A stretch of DNA of 64,000 bases from Lentibacillus salicampi (GTDB taxonomy: Bacteria; Bacillota; Bacilli; Bacillales; Amphibacillaceae): assembly GCF_004565465.1 (NCBI RefSeq), contig NZ_SRHY01000002.1, positions 186,001-250,000 of the forward strand, read 5' to 3'. This document shows positions 35,543 to 43,030 of the stretch, one piece after another. The position numbers and the translations under genes are program-made. The number at the start of each line of letters is the position of its first letter. Position 1 is the first letter of the stretch. Below the pieces are notes generated by a model. It was not told the origin of the DNA, did not search any database, and saw only the letters and a list, made by a program, of their open reading frames with translations.

Positions 35543-37567
35543 ATGCGAATTGGCGGTCTGGCATCAGGCATGGATATTGATAAGATGGTTAATGACCTGA
35601 TGAAGGCGGAACGTATGCCGCTTCAGAATATGGAACAGGATCGCACGTGGTTGACGTGGCAGCGTGATGCGTACCGCGATGTGAATAAGAATTTTATGGA
35701 ATTTCGCTCCCAGCTGACAGATATGAAGATGTCGACTGCATTCCGGGAAAGGACGACCTCCTCTACAAACAGCGATCTGGTTACGGCAAGTGCCTCAAGT
35801 GCAGCGAGTCAGTCATCCTATAATATTTCCGAGGTCTCGCAGCTGGCGAGCGCTGCGACGAAGGTGAATGCCAGCAGTATTTTCGATGATCCGGAATCCG
35901 TTGATACGAGAAAGAGTCTTAAAGAAATGGAAGCAGCATTCTCTAACCCGATTACCTGGAAGCAGGGCAGTGTCAAATCAGAATCGATCTCTGTCAAATC
36001 GGATAATAATGAGTTTTCCCTTAACCTTCAGGCAGGCACGACGCTAACAAATTTAGAGGATATGTCGATCCAGGTGGGCAATGACTATTATACCGCAGTT
36101 ACCGGTAAACCAGCAGAGGAATTGGCTGATCATGAGGTTAATGTGGATACTGATACAGGCGATTTAACGTTTAAAAATGACCTTGGCAAAGGTTCGAAAA
36201 TAGATGCCAAATACGTTACTGATTTTCAAGTGGATACGATGACAACGGCTGCTGAAGGGACGACAATTAAGCTTTCCAATCAGCAGGTGAGTGCAGATGG
36301 TTTAACATTAACGATTGGTGAATCAGAATATACGGCCGCTGGGACAGATATCGTGGACAGTGGAAATAATGTTGTGGGCTCGATTGACAGTCAAGAAGGA
36401 ATTATTACCATGGATGATGGTCATATTGAAGCCGACTCGGACGTTCAAGTTAAATACAATTATGACTATATGAATTTCGGGGTTGGTTCCCACACTGAAG
36501 AAGGCTTCAAAAATGAAATGTTTAATATCAAGGGAAGCCAGTCATTTGATTCAATGGTCAATGAGGTTAACGGGGCTGATAATGGTGTCAGTATGTTTTA
36601 TGACGACATGACGGGGCAAATGTCGCTGACGAGAACAGAGACCGGTCATTTTAACGAGGGTGGCGACGGGGACGAAATTATAACTTCCGGTTCCTTTACA
36701 ACAGACCAATTGCATTTCACCGATAACACACAGGAAAACGGGGGCCAAAACGCCAAATTCACCTTGAACGGCTTAACAACGGAAAGAACGTCCAACTCAT
36801 TTGAAGTATCCGGCGTGACTTTTAATCTGAAGCACGAGTTTTCCGGTGAGAACGTACGAGTCAATATCGCCAACGATACGGATGCTGTTTTTGAGAATAT
36901 CAAGGGGTTTGTGGAAAAATATAATGAACTGATCGGAAATGTTCAAGATAAGCTCCAGGAAGAGCGCCACCGGGATTATCGTCCGTTGACAGAGAAACAG
37001 CGCGAGGATATGTCAGAACATCAGCAGGAATTGTGGGAAGAAAAATCGAAAAGCGGTATGTTGAGAAGAGATCCAATGCTGTCCGGTGCGCTGAATGATA
37101 TGCGGCGTGACTTTTATACACAGGTAGAAAATAGTGGCATTCCGTCCGGGTACGACCAATTGGCGAGCATTGGCATCAACACAACACCTAATTACCTTGA
37201 AGGCGGTAAACTGGAAATTAACGAGGCTGAATTAAAATCGGCTATCCAGAACAATCCCGAAGCTGTTGAAGAGTTATTTACAAGCCAAGGGTCTTCTTAT
37301 AATGAAAATGGTATTCTGCAGCGGATGACGGATTCGGTTAATCAGGCGATGGATCAGATAACTGAAAAAGCGGGTAATTCATTTACAACCGAAAGCCAGT
37401 ATACCATGGGCGAACGATTGGATGATATGAACGACCGCATCACCGCGTTTGAAGACCGTTTAGTCCAGGTGGAGGATCGTTACTGGCGTCAATTCACCCA
37501 AATGGAAAAAGCGATTCAACAAATGAATTCACAGTCCAATTACCTCATGCAGCAATTTGGCGGCTGA
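35543..37567 (+). CDS. fliD: Flagellar filament cap protein FliD
   Basis: ATG 35543 has AGAGGTG upstream. The 674-residue protein begins MRIGGLASGMDIDKMVNDLM, the N-terminal FliD signature, with coiled-coil D0/D1 segments at both ends (C-terminal RYWRQFTQMEKAIQQMNSQSNYLMQQFGG is diagnostic). The middle 200 or so residues, about 180-330, are variable and Asp/Glu/Gly-rich. It is exported and caps the growing filament so that flagellin can fold. Usual length in Bacillus is about 500, so the central D2/D3 region is enlarged. It is followed by a small helical gene where fliS/fliT normally stand. Confidence 0.93.
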   Translation: MRIGGLASGMDIDKMVNDLMKAERMPLQNMEQDRTWLTWQRDAYRDVNKNFMEFRSQLTDMKMSTAFRERTTSSTNSDLVTASASSAASQSSYNISEVSQLASAATKVNASSIFDDPESVDTRKSLKEMEAAFSNPITWKQGSVKSESISVKSDNNEFSLNLQAGTTLTNLEDMSIQVGNDYYTAVTGKPAEELADHEVNVDTDTGDLTFKNDLGKGSKIDAKYVTDFQVDTMTTAAEGTTIKLSNQQVSADGLTLTIGESEYTAAGTDIVDSGNNVVGSIDSQEGIITMDDGHIEADSDVQVKYNYDYMNFGVGSHTEEGFKNEMFNIKGSQSFDSMVNEVNGADNGVSMFYDDMTGQMSLTRTETGHFNEGGDGDEIITSGSFTTDQLHFTDNTQENGGQNAKFTLNGLTTERTSNSFEVSGVTFNLKHEFSGENVRVNIANDTDAVFENIKGFVEKYNELIGNVQDKLQEERHRDYRPLTEKQREDMSEHQQELWEEKSKSGMLRRDPMLSGALNDMRRDFYTQVENSGIPSGYDQLASIGINTTPNYLEGGKLEINEAELKSAIQNNPEAVEELFTSQGSSYNENGILQRMTDSVNQAMDQITEKAGNSFTTESQYTMGERLDDMNDRITAFEDRLVQVEDRYWRQFTQMEKAIQQMNSQSNYLMQQFGG

Positions 37568-37648
37568 TTTTAGCTCAGCATCAGCGCATCGTTCATTTTA
37601 GTGAATGGGGCCTGATGGCTTTCAATACATACAAAGCGAGGATTCTAT

Positions 37649-38017
37649 ATGGAAAAATATAGTGATGTCATGAAACAGTCTTCAGCATTACTGGAGACAG
37701 TCGATGAAGGGCTGCAGCATATGCAAACGTTACTGAAACATGGAAAATATGAAGCGACCATTTCCTTATTCGAGGATATTGTCCAGGCATTTTCTACGAT
37801 TGAAAAATCTGTGCTTAATTTGCCGGAAGAACTGCTGACCGATGATATCCAATCATTGACAGGGAAAGTCAGAAACGCGTTGGATAGCGTGGTGGATGCA
37901 TATGAAGCAAACCGTTATGGCAGCGTTCGAGAATTATTACAGTTTACATTATTGCCGGTGTATCGGAAATGGGCGAAGGAACTGAACCGAACGTTTACGC
38001 TGTATGTTGTTTCATGA
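37649..38017 (+). CDS. Helical protein of unknown family in the fliS/fliT position
   Basis: 122 residues, all helix by composition: EKYSDVMKQSSALLETVDEG, ISLFEDIVQAFSTIEKSV, and FTLLPVYRKWAKELNRTFTLY. AGCGAGGA is upstream of the ATG. It lacks the FliS signature (YQ.N.V.T..P.EL...LY) and has no clear FliT motif, yet it lies 82 bases after fliD and is separated from it only by a small stem-rich stretch. A chaperone or regulatory role for the flagellar axial proteins is possible from context alone. Confidence 0.7.
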   Translation: MEKYSDVMKQSSALLETVDEGLQHMQTLLKHGKYEATISLFEDIVQAFSTIEKSVLNLPEELLTDDIQSLTGKVRNALDSVVDAYEANRYGSVRELLQFTLLPVYRKWAKELNRTFTLYVVS

Positions 38018-38163
38018 GAGATATCACTTTTTCGTGCATACGTAATAATTGTACAGAATGATATTTTGCCCGCTACGTAACTACTCAAACTTCAAGTATT
38101 TAACACCTGGTCCTAAGTATGCTACATTATAACTATGAAACGTTCAATCGGAGGTACATATAT

Positions 38164-38943
38164 ATGAATGCACTATTAAAAGATAAAAATATCGTTGTGA
38201 TGGGGGTTGCGAATAACCGCAGCATTGCTTGGGGGATCACCAAATCGCTCCACGATGCCGGGGCTAATCTTATTTTCACGTATCGTCAGGAGCGGTCAAA
38301 GCAAAAATTGGAAAAGCTGCTGGATAAAAATCAAATCGATGCCAAATTGGTTGTGGCATGTGACGTTGAGGATGATGACAGTATTAAGCAAGCCTTTCAG
38401 GAAATAGGCGATGATGCCGGAACCATTCACGGGCTTGTCCATTCTGTTGCGTTTGCCAACACGGATGAACTGAAAGGTGATTATGCAGATACATCCCGTG
38501 ACGGCTACCTGCTGGCCCAGAACATTAGCTCTTATTCGCTTGTTGCCGTGACACGGGAAGCCAGAAAATATATGAGTGAGGGAGGCGGCATCGTAACTCA
38601 GACATACCTTGGCTCGGAACGTGTTGTCCCGAATTATAATGTGATGGGTGTGGCCAAAGCTGCGCTGGAAGCAAGCGTGCGTTACCTTGCAGAAGATGTT
38701 GGTAAAGACGGAATTCGGGTAAACGCTGTGTCGGCAGGTCCAATTCGCACGTTATCAGCCAAAGGTGTTTCCGGCTTCAACGAAAAGATGTCCGTTATTG
38801 AAGAAAAAGCACCGCTCCGCCGGCAGGTTGATCAGGATCAGGTCGGGGATGCGACATTGTTTTTACTGAGTGATTTGGCACGCGGTGTTACCGGAGAAGT
38901 ACTGCACGTTGATTCCGGCTTCCATATTGTTGCCGGATCCTAG
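38164..38943 (+). CDS. fabI: Enoyl-[acyl-carrier-protein] reductase (NADH) FabI
   Basis: ATG 38164 follows GGAGGT. The 259-residue protein has FabI motifs: NIVVMGVANNRSIAWGI (dinucleotide loop), TYLGSERVVPNYNVMGVAKAAL with the catalytic Y-x6-K, and SAGPIRTLSAKGV (substrate loop). It carries out the last reduction of each round of type II fatty acid synthesis in the cytoplasm and is the target of triclosan-like inhibitors. It is a single gene, with a strong terminator. Confidence 0.95.
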   Translation: MNALLKDKNIVVMGVANNRSIAWGITKSLHDAGANLIFTYRQERSKQKLEKLLDKNQIDAKLVVACDVEDDDSIKQAFQEIGDDAGTIHGLVHSVAFANTDELKGDYADTSRDGYLLAQNISSYSLVAVTREARKYMSEGGGIVTQTYLGSERVVPNYNVMGVAKAALEASVRYLAEDVGKDGIRVNAVSAGPIRTLSAKGVSGFNEKMSVIEEKAPLRRQVDQDQVGDATLFLLSDLARGVTGEVLHVDSGFHIVAGS

Positions 38944-38982
38944 CAAGGCAAGTCATTCCTCATCATTCATACAGTTTTTCAG

Positions 38983-39014
38983 ACGAGCATTCGAACTCAG
39001 TGTGCTCGTTTTTT
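38983..39014 (+). terminator. fabI terminator
   Basis: ACGAGCA (38983-38989) pairs with TGCTCGT (39003-39009), followed by TTTTT. Confidence 0.85.
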
Positions 39015-39046
39015 GAAAGATAAAATCGAAATCATTTTAGCCCCTG

Positions 39047-39078
39047 CCACGGTGCGATCCACTGTGGTATTTTTATTT
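39047..39078 (+). terminator. Second hairpin with T-rich tail
   Basis: CCACGGTG (39047-39054) pairs with CACTGTGG (39060-39067), one wobble, then TATTTTTATTTT. The AT-rich 39079-39368 stretch beyond it holds no gene that I can see; it should contain the promoter of the following gene (TATAAT at about 39327). Confidence 0.55.
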
Positions 39079-39368
39079 TCTGTACCATACTTTCTATATA
39101 GATACAATATTTTTCGTGTATATCACAATTCATTTCTTAAAAATATTCACAAAAAGTTCATAAATTTAAAATGGTATAAACTCCTTTGAAAAATGGGATG
39201 TTTTACCTGAAAATACGACAACAATATACAGCAATCGACATTTTTTCCATCAAAACCCGATTGAAATATTCCCATTCGACAAAACCTGGCAAAAGCTTAC
39301 GATGTTTGACGGATGTGTATAATAGAAGTGTGAAAAAATTGTAAATATAAAGAGAGAAGGTGAAACGC

Positions 39369-39849
39369 TTGAAACAATCTTTTTTGGATCACGTCAAACA
39401 GTATGATGGATGTATTTATTTTTTTGCTCGCAGACTAGGTCTTTATGACTACTGCGGAACCTATTTTCAGGAGGGACTGTTCGGGTTGTGGGAAGCTTAC
39501 AGAACGTTTGATGCAGCTAACGGGGAGTTTTCTGCCCACGCAGGTGCAAAGATTAAATCCAGGTTGTTAGACTATTGGCGTCAAAATCATAACCGATATT
39601 GGATAGGGCAGCAAATAAACAGCACATTAAAATGGGAGTTGCACGAAAATTTACGGCAAGTGCATCGGGAAGATGATCCCTATCTATTGAACGGTATTCG
39701 GTCAAAATTAACCATTAATCAATGGAAGTGGCTTTATGTGAATGTTATTTTGCCGTCTCGGTGATGATTCCCCAAAAGACGTATGCAGTAGAAGTAGAAA
39801 GTTGCGGAGCGATAAGAAGCGAAGCCGATTGGCACAGGTTGAGGACTGA
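39369..39849 (+). pseudogene. Sigma-70-like protein with frameshifted region 4
   Basis: TTG 39369 follows AGAAGGTGA. The intact part (132 codons to 39764) has sigma region 2: YFQEGLFGLWEAYRTFDAAN, GEFSAHAGAKIKSRLLDYWRQ. Region 4 starts with LTINQWKWLYVNVIL and stops at LPSR. In the two other frames beyond the stop, IPQKTYAVEVES (about 39773) and KLRSDKKRSRLAQVED (to 39849) continue as a typical HTH 'VSVEAVKSWRSDAKKRL'-like region 4. At least two frameshifts would be needed to join them. The gene could be dead, or a split sigma with region 2 alone used, as with the SigO/RsoA pair in B. subtilis. Confidence 0.55.
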
Positions 39850-39881
39850 AAAAGATTTCAAGGAAATAGGCATGTGATTAT

Positions 39882-39928
39882 AAGCTGACCAAGGGACAAT
39901 CAGTGATAACTTTCAGGTCAGCTTTTAT
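39882..39928 (+). terminator. Rho-independent terminator
   Basis: AAGCTGACC (39882-39890) pairs with GGTCAGCTT (39916-39924), then TTAT. Confidence 0.75.
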
Positions 39929-39968
39929 GATGCTGCTGAAGCTAATTCGTTTAAGTTATGAAAATAAG

Positions 39969-39998
39969 TTGCTTTTTGTGAAAGGACCGTTTTATAAT
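39969..39998 (+). promoter_or_regulatory. Promoter of the riboswitch-controlled CheA-like gene
   Basis: TTGCTT (39969-39974), spacer of 18, TATAAT (39993-39998), about 35 bases before the riboswitch aptamer. Confidence 0.5.
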
Positions 39999-40039
39999 AA
40001 ATATAGGAAAATATTACTAGTACTTTGTAACCTTGTCGG

Positions 40040-40135
40040 TTGAAAAAGGCAAACTATTCGAAAGGGTAGGACGCAAAGCTTAGGGTCTAACGTGATGCAC
40101 TATGATCGCCTGGCTGCCAATGTAGACGGTTTAAT
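40040..40135 (+). promoter_or_regulatory. Class I cyclic-di-GMP riboswitch (GEMM)
   Basis: The aptamer core is unmistakable: GGCAAACTATTCGAAAGG with the P2 GNRA-type loop, GGTAGGACGCAAAGC, then the second arm GGGTCTAACGTGATGC and a closing GATCGCCTGGCTGCC tetraloop-receptor side. Downstream (40135-40175) GCTATTC/GAGTAGC with a CTTTATT tail could be a weak terminator that serves as expression platform. It lies 90 bases before the CheA-like gene, so this sensor kinase is controlled by c-di-GMP; on or off cannot be told. Confidence 0.92.
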
Positions 40136-40224
40136 TCTTTGGCTATTCAACTTTCCCTTGAGTAGCTCTTTATTATGTGAAAGGGTGACTGTTTTATTCG
40201 ATCGTAAATGTTAGGAGGGTTTGG

Positions 40225-41856
40225 GTGGATACAAATGATTATATCAGCTTATTCCTTGATGATAGTAACGAACATATACAGGCCATGAATGATCATCTGT
40301 TGAAACTGGAAAAACAGCCTGGCAATATTGATATTGTCCATGCTATTTTTCGCTCGGCTCACACTCTAAAAGGGATGGCCGGATCAATGGCATTTGATGA
40401 CATTGCTTCGTTAACCCATAAAATGGAAAATATTTTTGATAAAATCAGGAATAATGAGCTGGCCGTTAATGAAGAGGTTATGGAGATTCTTTTCGAAGCA
40501 CTTGAGGATTTAGAGGAAATGACCCATGAGATTGGTGAAGGAGACGGTGGCAAACGAGATGTGAGAGGCCTTGTTTACCGCCTGGAACAGCTTGAAAAGG
40601 GCACTTCAGATCTGGTACATGGACAGATTGCTGCGGCAATAAATCCAGCTGCCCATGTGGAATTGGATCAATATCAGAGGACGGTACTGAAGCAAGCAAA
40701 AGAACAAGACTTCAGCACGTTGCAGATCACGATCAAATTATCCGAGGACTGTTTGTTAAAAGCAGCACGTGTCTACATGGTATTTGAAGTATTGGAGAAG
40801 CTTGGGGATATGATCAAATCGACACCTGCTGTTGAGGAATTGGAAGCGGAGAATTTCAATCAGGAATTCACGGTAATTTTATTATCAACCGCATGCTCCG
40901 GCGAAATTAAAGAACGCATACATAACATTTCCGAGGTTCAAGATGTAGTGATAGCGAATTATGACATTCGTGAAAGTGAACGTTCAGCAGATAATAGAGA
41001 AGATAGGATCGTGAATGAAATTCCAGTCGAACGATATACCAGACAGGATAAATTTAAACATACGGAAAACAAACGTGCTTCAACTAAAACGATTCGGGTA
41101 AGCAGTGAACGAATTGAACACTTAATGAATCTGTTTGAAGAGTTAGCTTTGGAGCACGGACGTCTGGAGGATATTGCAACCCAGCTGAACAATCAAGAGC
41201 TGATCGATACAACCGAACAGATATCCAAAATTTCCCGGGATATGGAGAGCTTCATGTTAACGATAAGGATGGCACCTGTCGGACAAATTTTTAATCGATT
41301 CCCGCTTATCGTCAGAGGCCTCGCAAAAGATTTAAACAAGAAAATTGATCTTAACATCATTGGAGCGGAAACAGAGCTGGATCGGGCAGTCATCGATGAG
41401 ATTAGGGACCCATTGATCCATTTAATTCGCAATTCCGCTGACCATGGCATTGAACCTCCTGACAAACGAAAGGAAAAGGGCAAGCCGGAAGCAGGGAATC
41501 TGTTATTACGAGCATTTCCGTGTGGCAATCATGTTTTCATTGAGGTAGAAGATGATGGGGGCGGTATCAACCGTGAAAAAGTCATGAAGAAAGCAATTGA
41601 AAATGGACTGCTGACCGCTGAGGGTTCCGAAAACATAAAAGATGAAGCCATCCATCAATTTATTTTTGCTACCGGGTTCAGTACCGCGAAGAATGTGTCC
41701 AGCATTTCAGGCCGGGGTGTCGGGCTGGATGCAGTCCGGATGAAGATTGAATCGCTCGGCGGCGACATTTCAGTGGAATCCGAACCTGGTCTGGGGACTA
41801 AGTTTTCCATTCAATTGCCATGGAGAATGTCCAATGCTGGTAACATGACTGGTTAA
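40225..41856 (+). CDS. CheA-like histidine kinase lacking the CheW-like P5 domain
   Basis: GTG 40225 has AGGAGG 6 bases upstream. Domains in order: HPt P1 with the phosphorylated His in RSAHTLKGMA (about residue 47), a CheY-binding P2-like domain (about 155-245), P3 dimer helices (about 285-345; SSERIEHLMNLFEELALEHGRLED), and P4 ATPase with N-box IRNSADHGIEPP, G1 VEDDGGGI, and G2 STAKNVSSISGRGVGLDAVR. After GTKFSIQLP only 11 residues follow. In CheA, which is about 650-700 residues, P5 (CheW-like) couples to receptors. Here it is absent and I see no remnant downstream. It must be wired differently; its partner regulator is not in the window. Confidence 0.88.
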   Translation: MDTNDYISLFLDDSNEHIQAMNDHLLKLEKQPGNIDIVHAIFRSAHTLKGMAGSMAFDDIASLTHKMENIFDKIRNNELAVNEEVMEILFEALEDLEEMTHEIGEGDGGKRDVRGLVYRLEQLEKGTSDLVHGQIAAAINPAAHVELDQYQRTVLKQAKEQDFSTLQITIKLSEDCLLKAARVYMVFEVLEKLGDMIKSTPAVEELEAENFNQEFTVILLSTACSGEIKERIHNISEVQDVVIANYDIRESERSADNREDRIVNEIPVERYTRQDKFKHTENKRASTKTIRVSSERIEHLMNLFEELALEHGRLEDIATQLNNQELIDTTEQISKISRDMESFMLTIRMAPVGQIFNRFPLIVRGLAKDLNKKIDLNIIGAETELDRAVIDEIRDPLIHLIRNSADHGIEPPDKRKEKGKPEAGNLLLRAFPCGNHVFIEVEDDGGGINREKVMKKAIENGLLTAEGSENIKDEAIHQFIFATGFSTAKNVSSISGRGVGLDAVRMKIESLGGDISVESEPGLGTKFSIQLPWRMSNAGNMTG

Positions 41857-42017
41857 AGTTCAAAGCGGAGTTTATGTCAGCTTGGGTGCCACGTCACACG
41901 GATTATTGCCCCGAATGCATTGAACAAGTAAACGGAGCTCCGGCACAGGGCACCTTTTGATTGTAATGAATGTTCAGATTAGGAAACATAAGATTGGATG
42001 CAATATGAAATGGATAG

Positions 42018-42203
42018 CGAAAAGCCCCGCATTTGATTGAAAGAAGTTGCGGGGCTTTTCGTCAACGGTTAAGCTCGTTTCACCTGCACACGCAATTTCG
42101 CTCAATGCTTAACCCCCCGACATGTTGCTCACCTTGTCATACGGGCATTTGCGCCTTTGAATGCTTTATCCCCTAAATGAATTACAAGCCACTAAGCCAC
42201 CCC
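42018..42203 (-). ncRNA. Candidate small structured RNA (unassigned)
   Basis: On the minus strand TATAAT at 42215-42210 would start a transcript near 42203 that runs to a strong terminator at 42061-42018 (CGAAAAGCCCCGCA stem, then TTTTCG), 186 nt. It has no ORF, but a perfect 8-bp stem GGTTAAGC/GCTTAACC (42114-42107 with 42074-42067) and a smaller GCATT/AATGC stem (42164-42145). The terminator can also work for the plus strand. I do not match it to 6S, SRP, tmRNA or a riboswitch. Confidence 0.4.
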
Positions 42204-42332
42204 GCATATATTATACTATACAAGCATCCATCCCTCTTCTTTGTTTATCCTCATTAGACGAAGCTGTGAAAGCATTATAAATTGAAAATGATTCTAGAGG
42301 CTCAACAAGAATATGTACTAAAAAGCAATACA

Positions 42333-42346
42333 CAAACATTTGTTCG
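42333..42346. promoter_or_regulatory. LexA (SOS) box
   Basis: CAAACATTTGTTCG; on the other strand CGAACAAATGTTTG, a full match to the B. subtilis-type LexA consensus CGAACRNRYGTTYG. TATAAT at 42356-42361 and TATACT at 42368-42373 follow, so the box sits in the promoter area of the small toxin gene. Confidence 0.75.
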
Positions 42347-42444
42347 CATATCTAGTATAATTTGTGCTATACTACTAACCAAGAGCTGTTCTTTCACGTG
42401 GGTAAACGGTTGACACGTCTTTGCCGTCAAAGGGGGTGAGGCTG

Positions 42445-42540
42445 TTGAGTGTTTTTGAAGTATTCATGGTACTGATTGGCTTCGGTACCCTGTTGATCGG
42501 ATTGCTGGCGTTAATCATGGATATCACGAACAAAAAATAG
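42445..42540 (+). CDS. Holin-like small membrane toxin
   Basis: 31 residues: MSVFEVFMVLIGFGTLLIGL followed by LALIMDITNKK. TTG 42445 has AGGGGGTGAG upstream (GTG 42436 is an alternative). One membrane helix between a short acidic N-terminus and a Lys-rich end is the hallmark of the holin-like toxin family (Hol_Tox) related to type I toxins such as TxpA and BsrG. An 11-bp stem directly at the stop, ATAGACCTCTC/GAGAGGTCTAT (42537-42581), gives a tight 3' structure. A LexA box lies 100 bases upstream, so expression is probably SOS-induced. An antisense RNA that should neutralise it could start from a TATAAT on the minus strand at about 42674. Confidence 0.75.
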   Translation: MSVFEVFMVLIGFGTLLIGLLALIMDITNKK

Positions 42541-42582
42541 ACCTCTCATAACATGCCTAACGGAAGAAAAGAGAGGTCTATT
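42537..42582 (+). terminator. Stem at the end of the holin-like gene
   Basis: ATAGACCTCTC (42537-42547) pairs with GAGAGGTCTAT (42571-42581), overlapping the stop codon. A second hairpin, GACCACAG (42619-42626) with CTGTGGTC (42633-42640) then TTATT, lies 40 bases further and looks like the actual terminator. Confidence 0.65.
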
Positions 42583-42763
42583 CATGAAAAGCCGAACCAC
42601 TGAAGGAACAGCTTACCCGACCACAGTGCCAGCTGTGGTCTTATTAATATATGCATATCTCTTACTACATTATACCCAGAAGTGTTGATTATGAAAAGAG
42701 AAATGATTCAAGCTTGCAGCAAGTGACATTTTTAAAAAGAAATGCCTTGAAAATGTTCACAAA

Positions 42764-42870
42764 TCACAATGAAGTGGGTAACCCGATGAGCACCATAAAT
42801 CCGGGATTCGCAAGGGTTAACCTATTTCCCGGGAAATAGGACATGCACAAGTTGCCACGCTTCATTGTTA
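42764..42870. other. Multi-stem structured intergenic element
   Basis: ACAATGAAG (42766-42774) pairs with CTTCATTGT (42860-42868). Inside are GGTAACCC / GGGTTAACC (one bulge; about 42777 and 42813) and a perfect 20-bp palindrome CCTATTTCCCGGGAAATAGG (42821-42840), giving a three-way-junction-like RNA fold. It is followed 80 bases later by a separate promoter. I cannot match it to a known riboswitch. The 42651-42839 reading frame here is not a credible gene. Confidence 0.4.
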
Positions 42871-42951
42871 AAACAGAAGGCCGTTGCGCTTTTAGTGCTT
42901 TTGTCATGAATGCGAGTTTTTGATGCAGACAGACGCTCCTTTTTTCTTCTA

Positions 42952-42981
42952 TTGACCTGATGTGCTATATTAGACTATAGA
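42952..42981 (+). promoter_or_regulatory. Sigma-A promoter of the MFS gene
   Basis: TTGACC (42952-42957), spacer of 18, TATAGA (42976-42981). RNA would start near 42988, so the coding start must be ATG 43031. Confidence 0.6.
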
Positions 42982-43030
42982 CTTTCAGGAAGTGGCTATG
43001 ATATTCACGGTTTTAGAAGGGATCTTCAGC

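Noticed and set aside
42018..42203. 6S RNA or SRP RNA as identity of the minus-strand RNA
   Set aside because: Length is close to 6S RNA, but I could not see the long closing stem with central bubble, nor the conserved SRP apical loop.
42651..42839. 62-codon frame near the structured element
   Set aside because: No ribosome binding site and random composition; the second half is explained by RNA stems and the CCCGGG palindrome.
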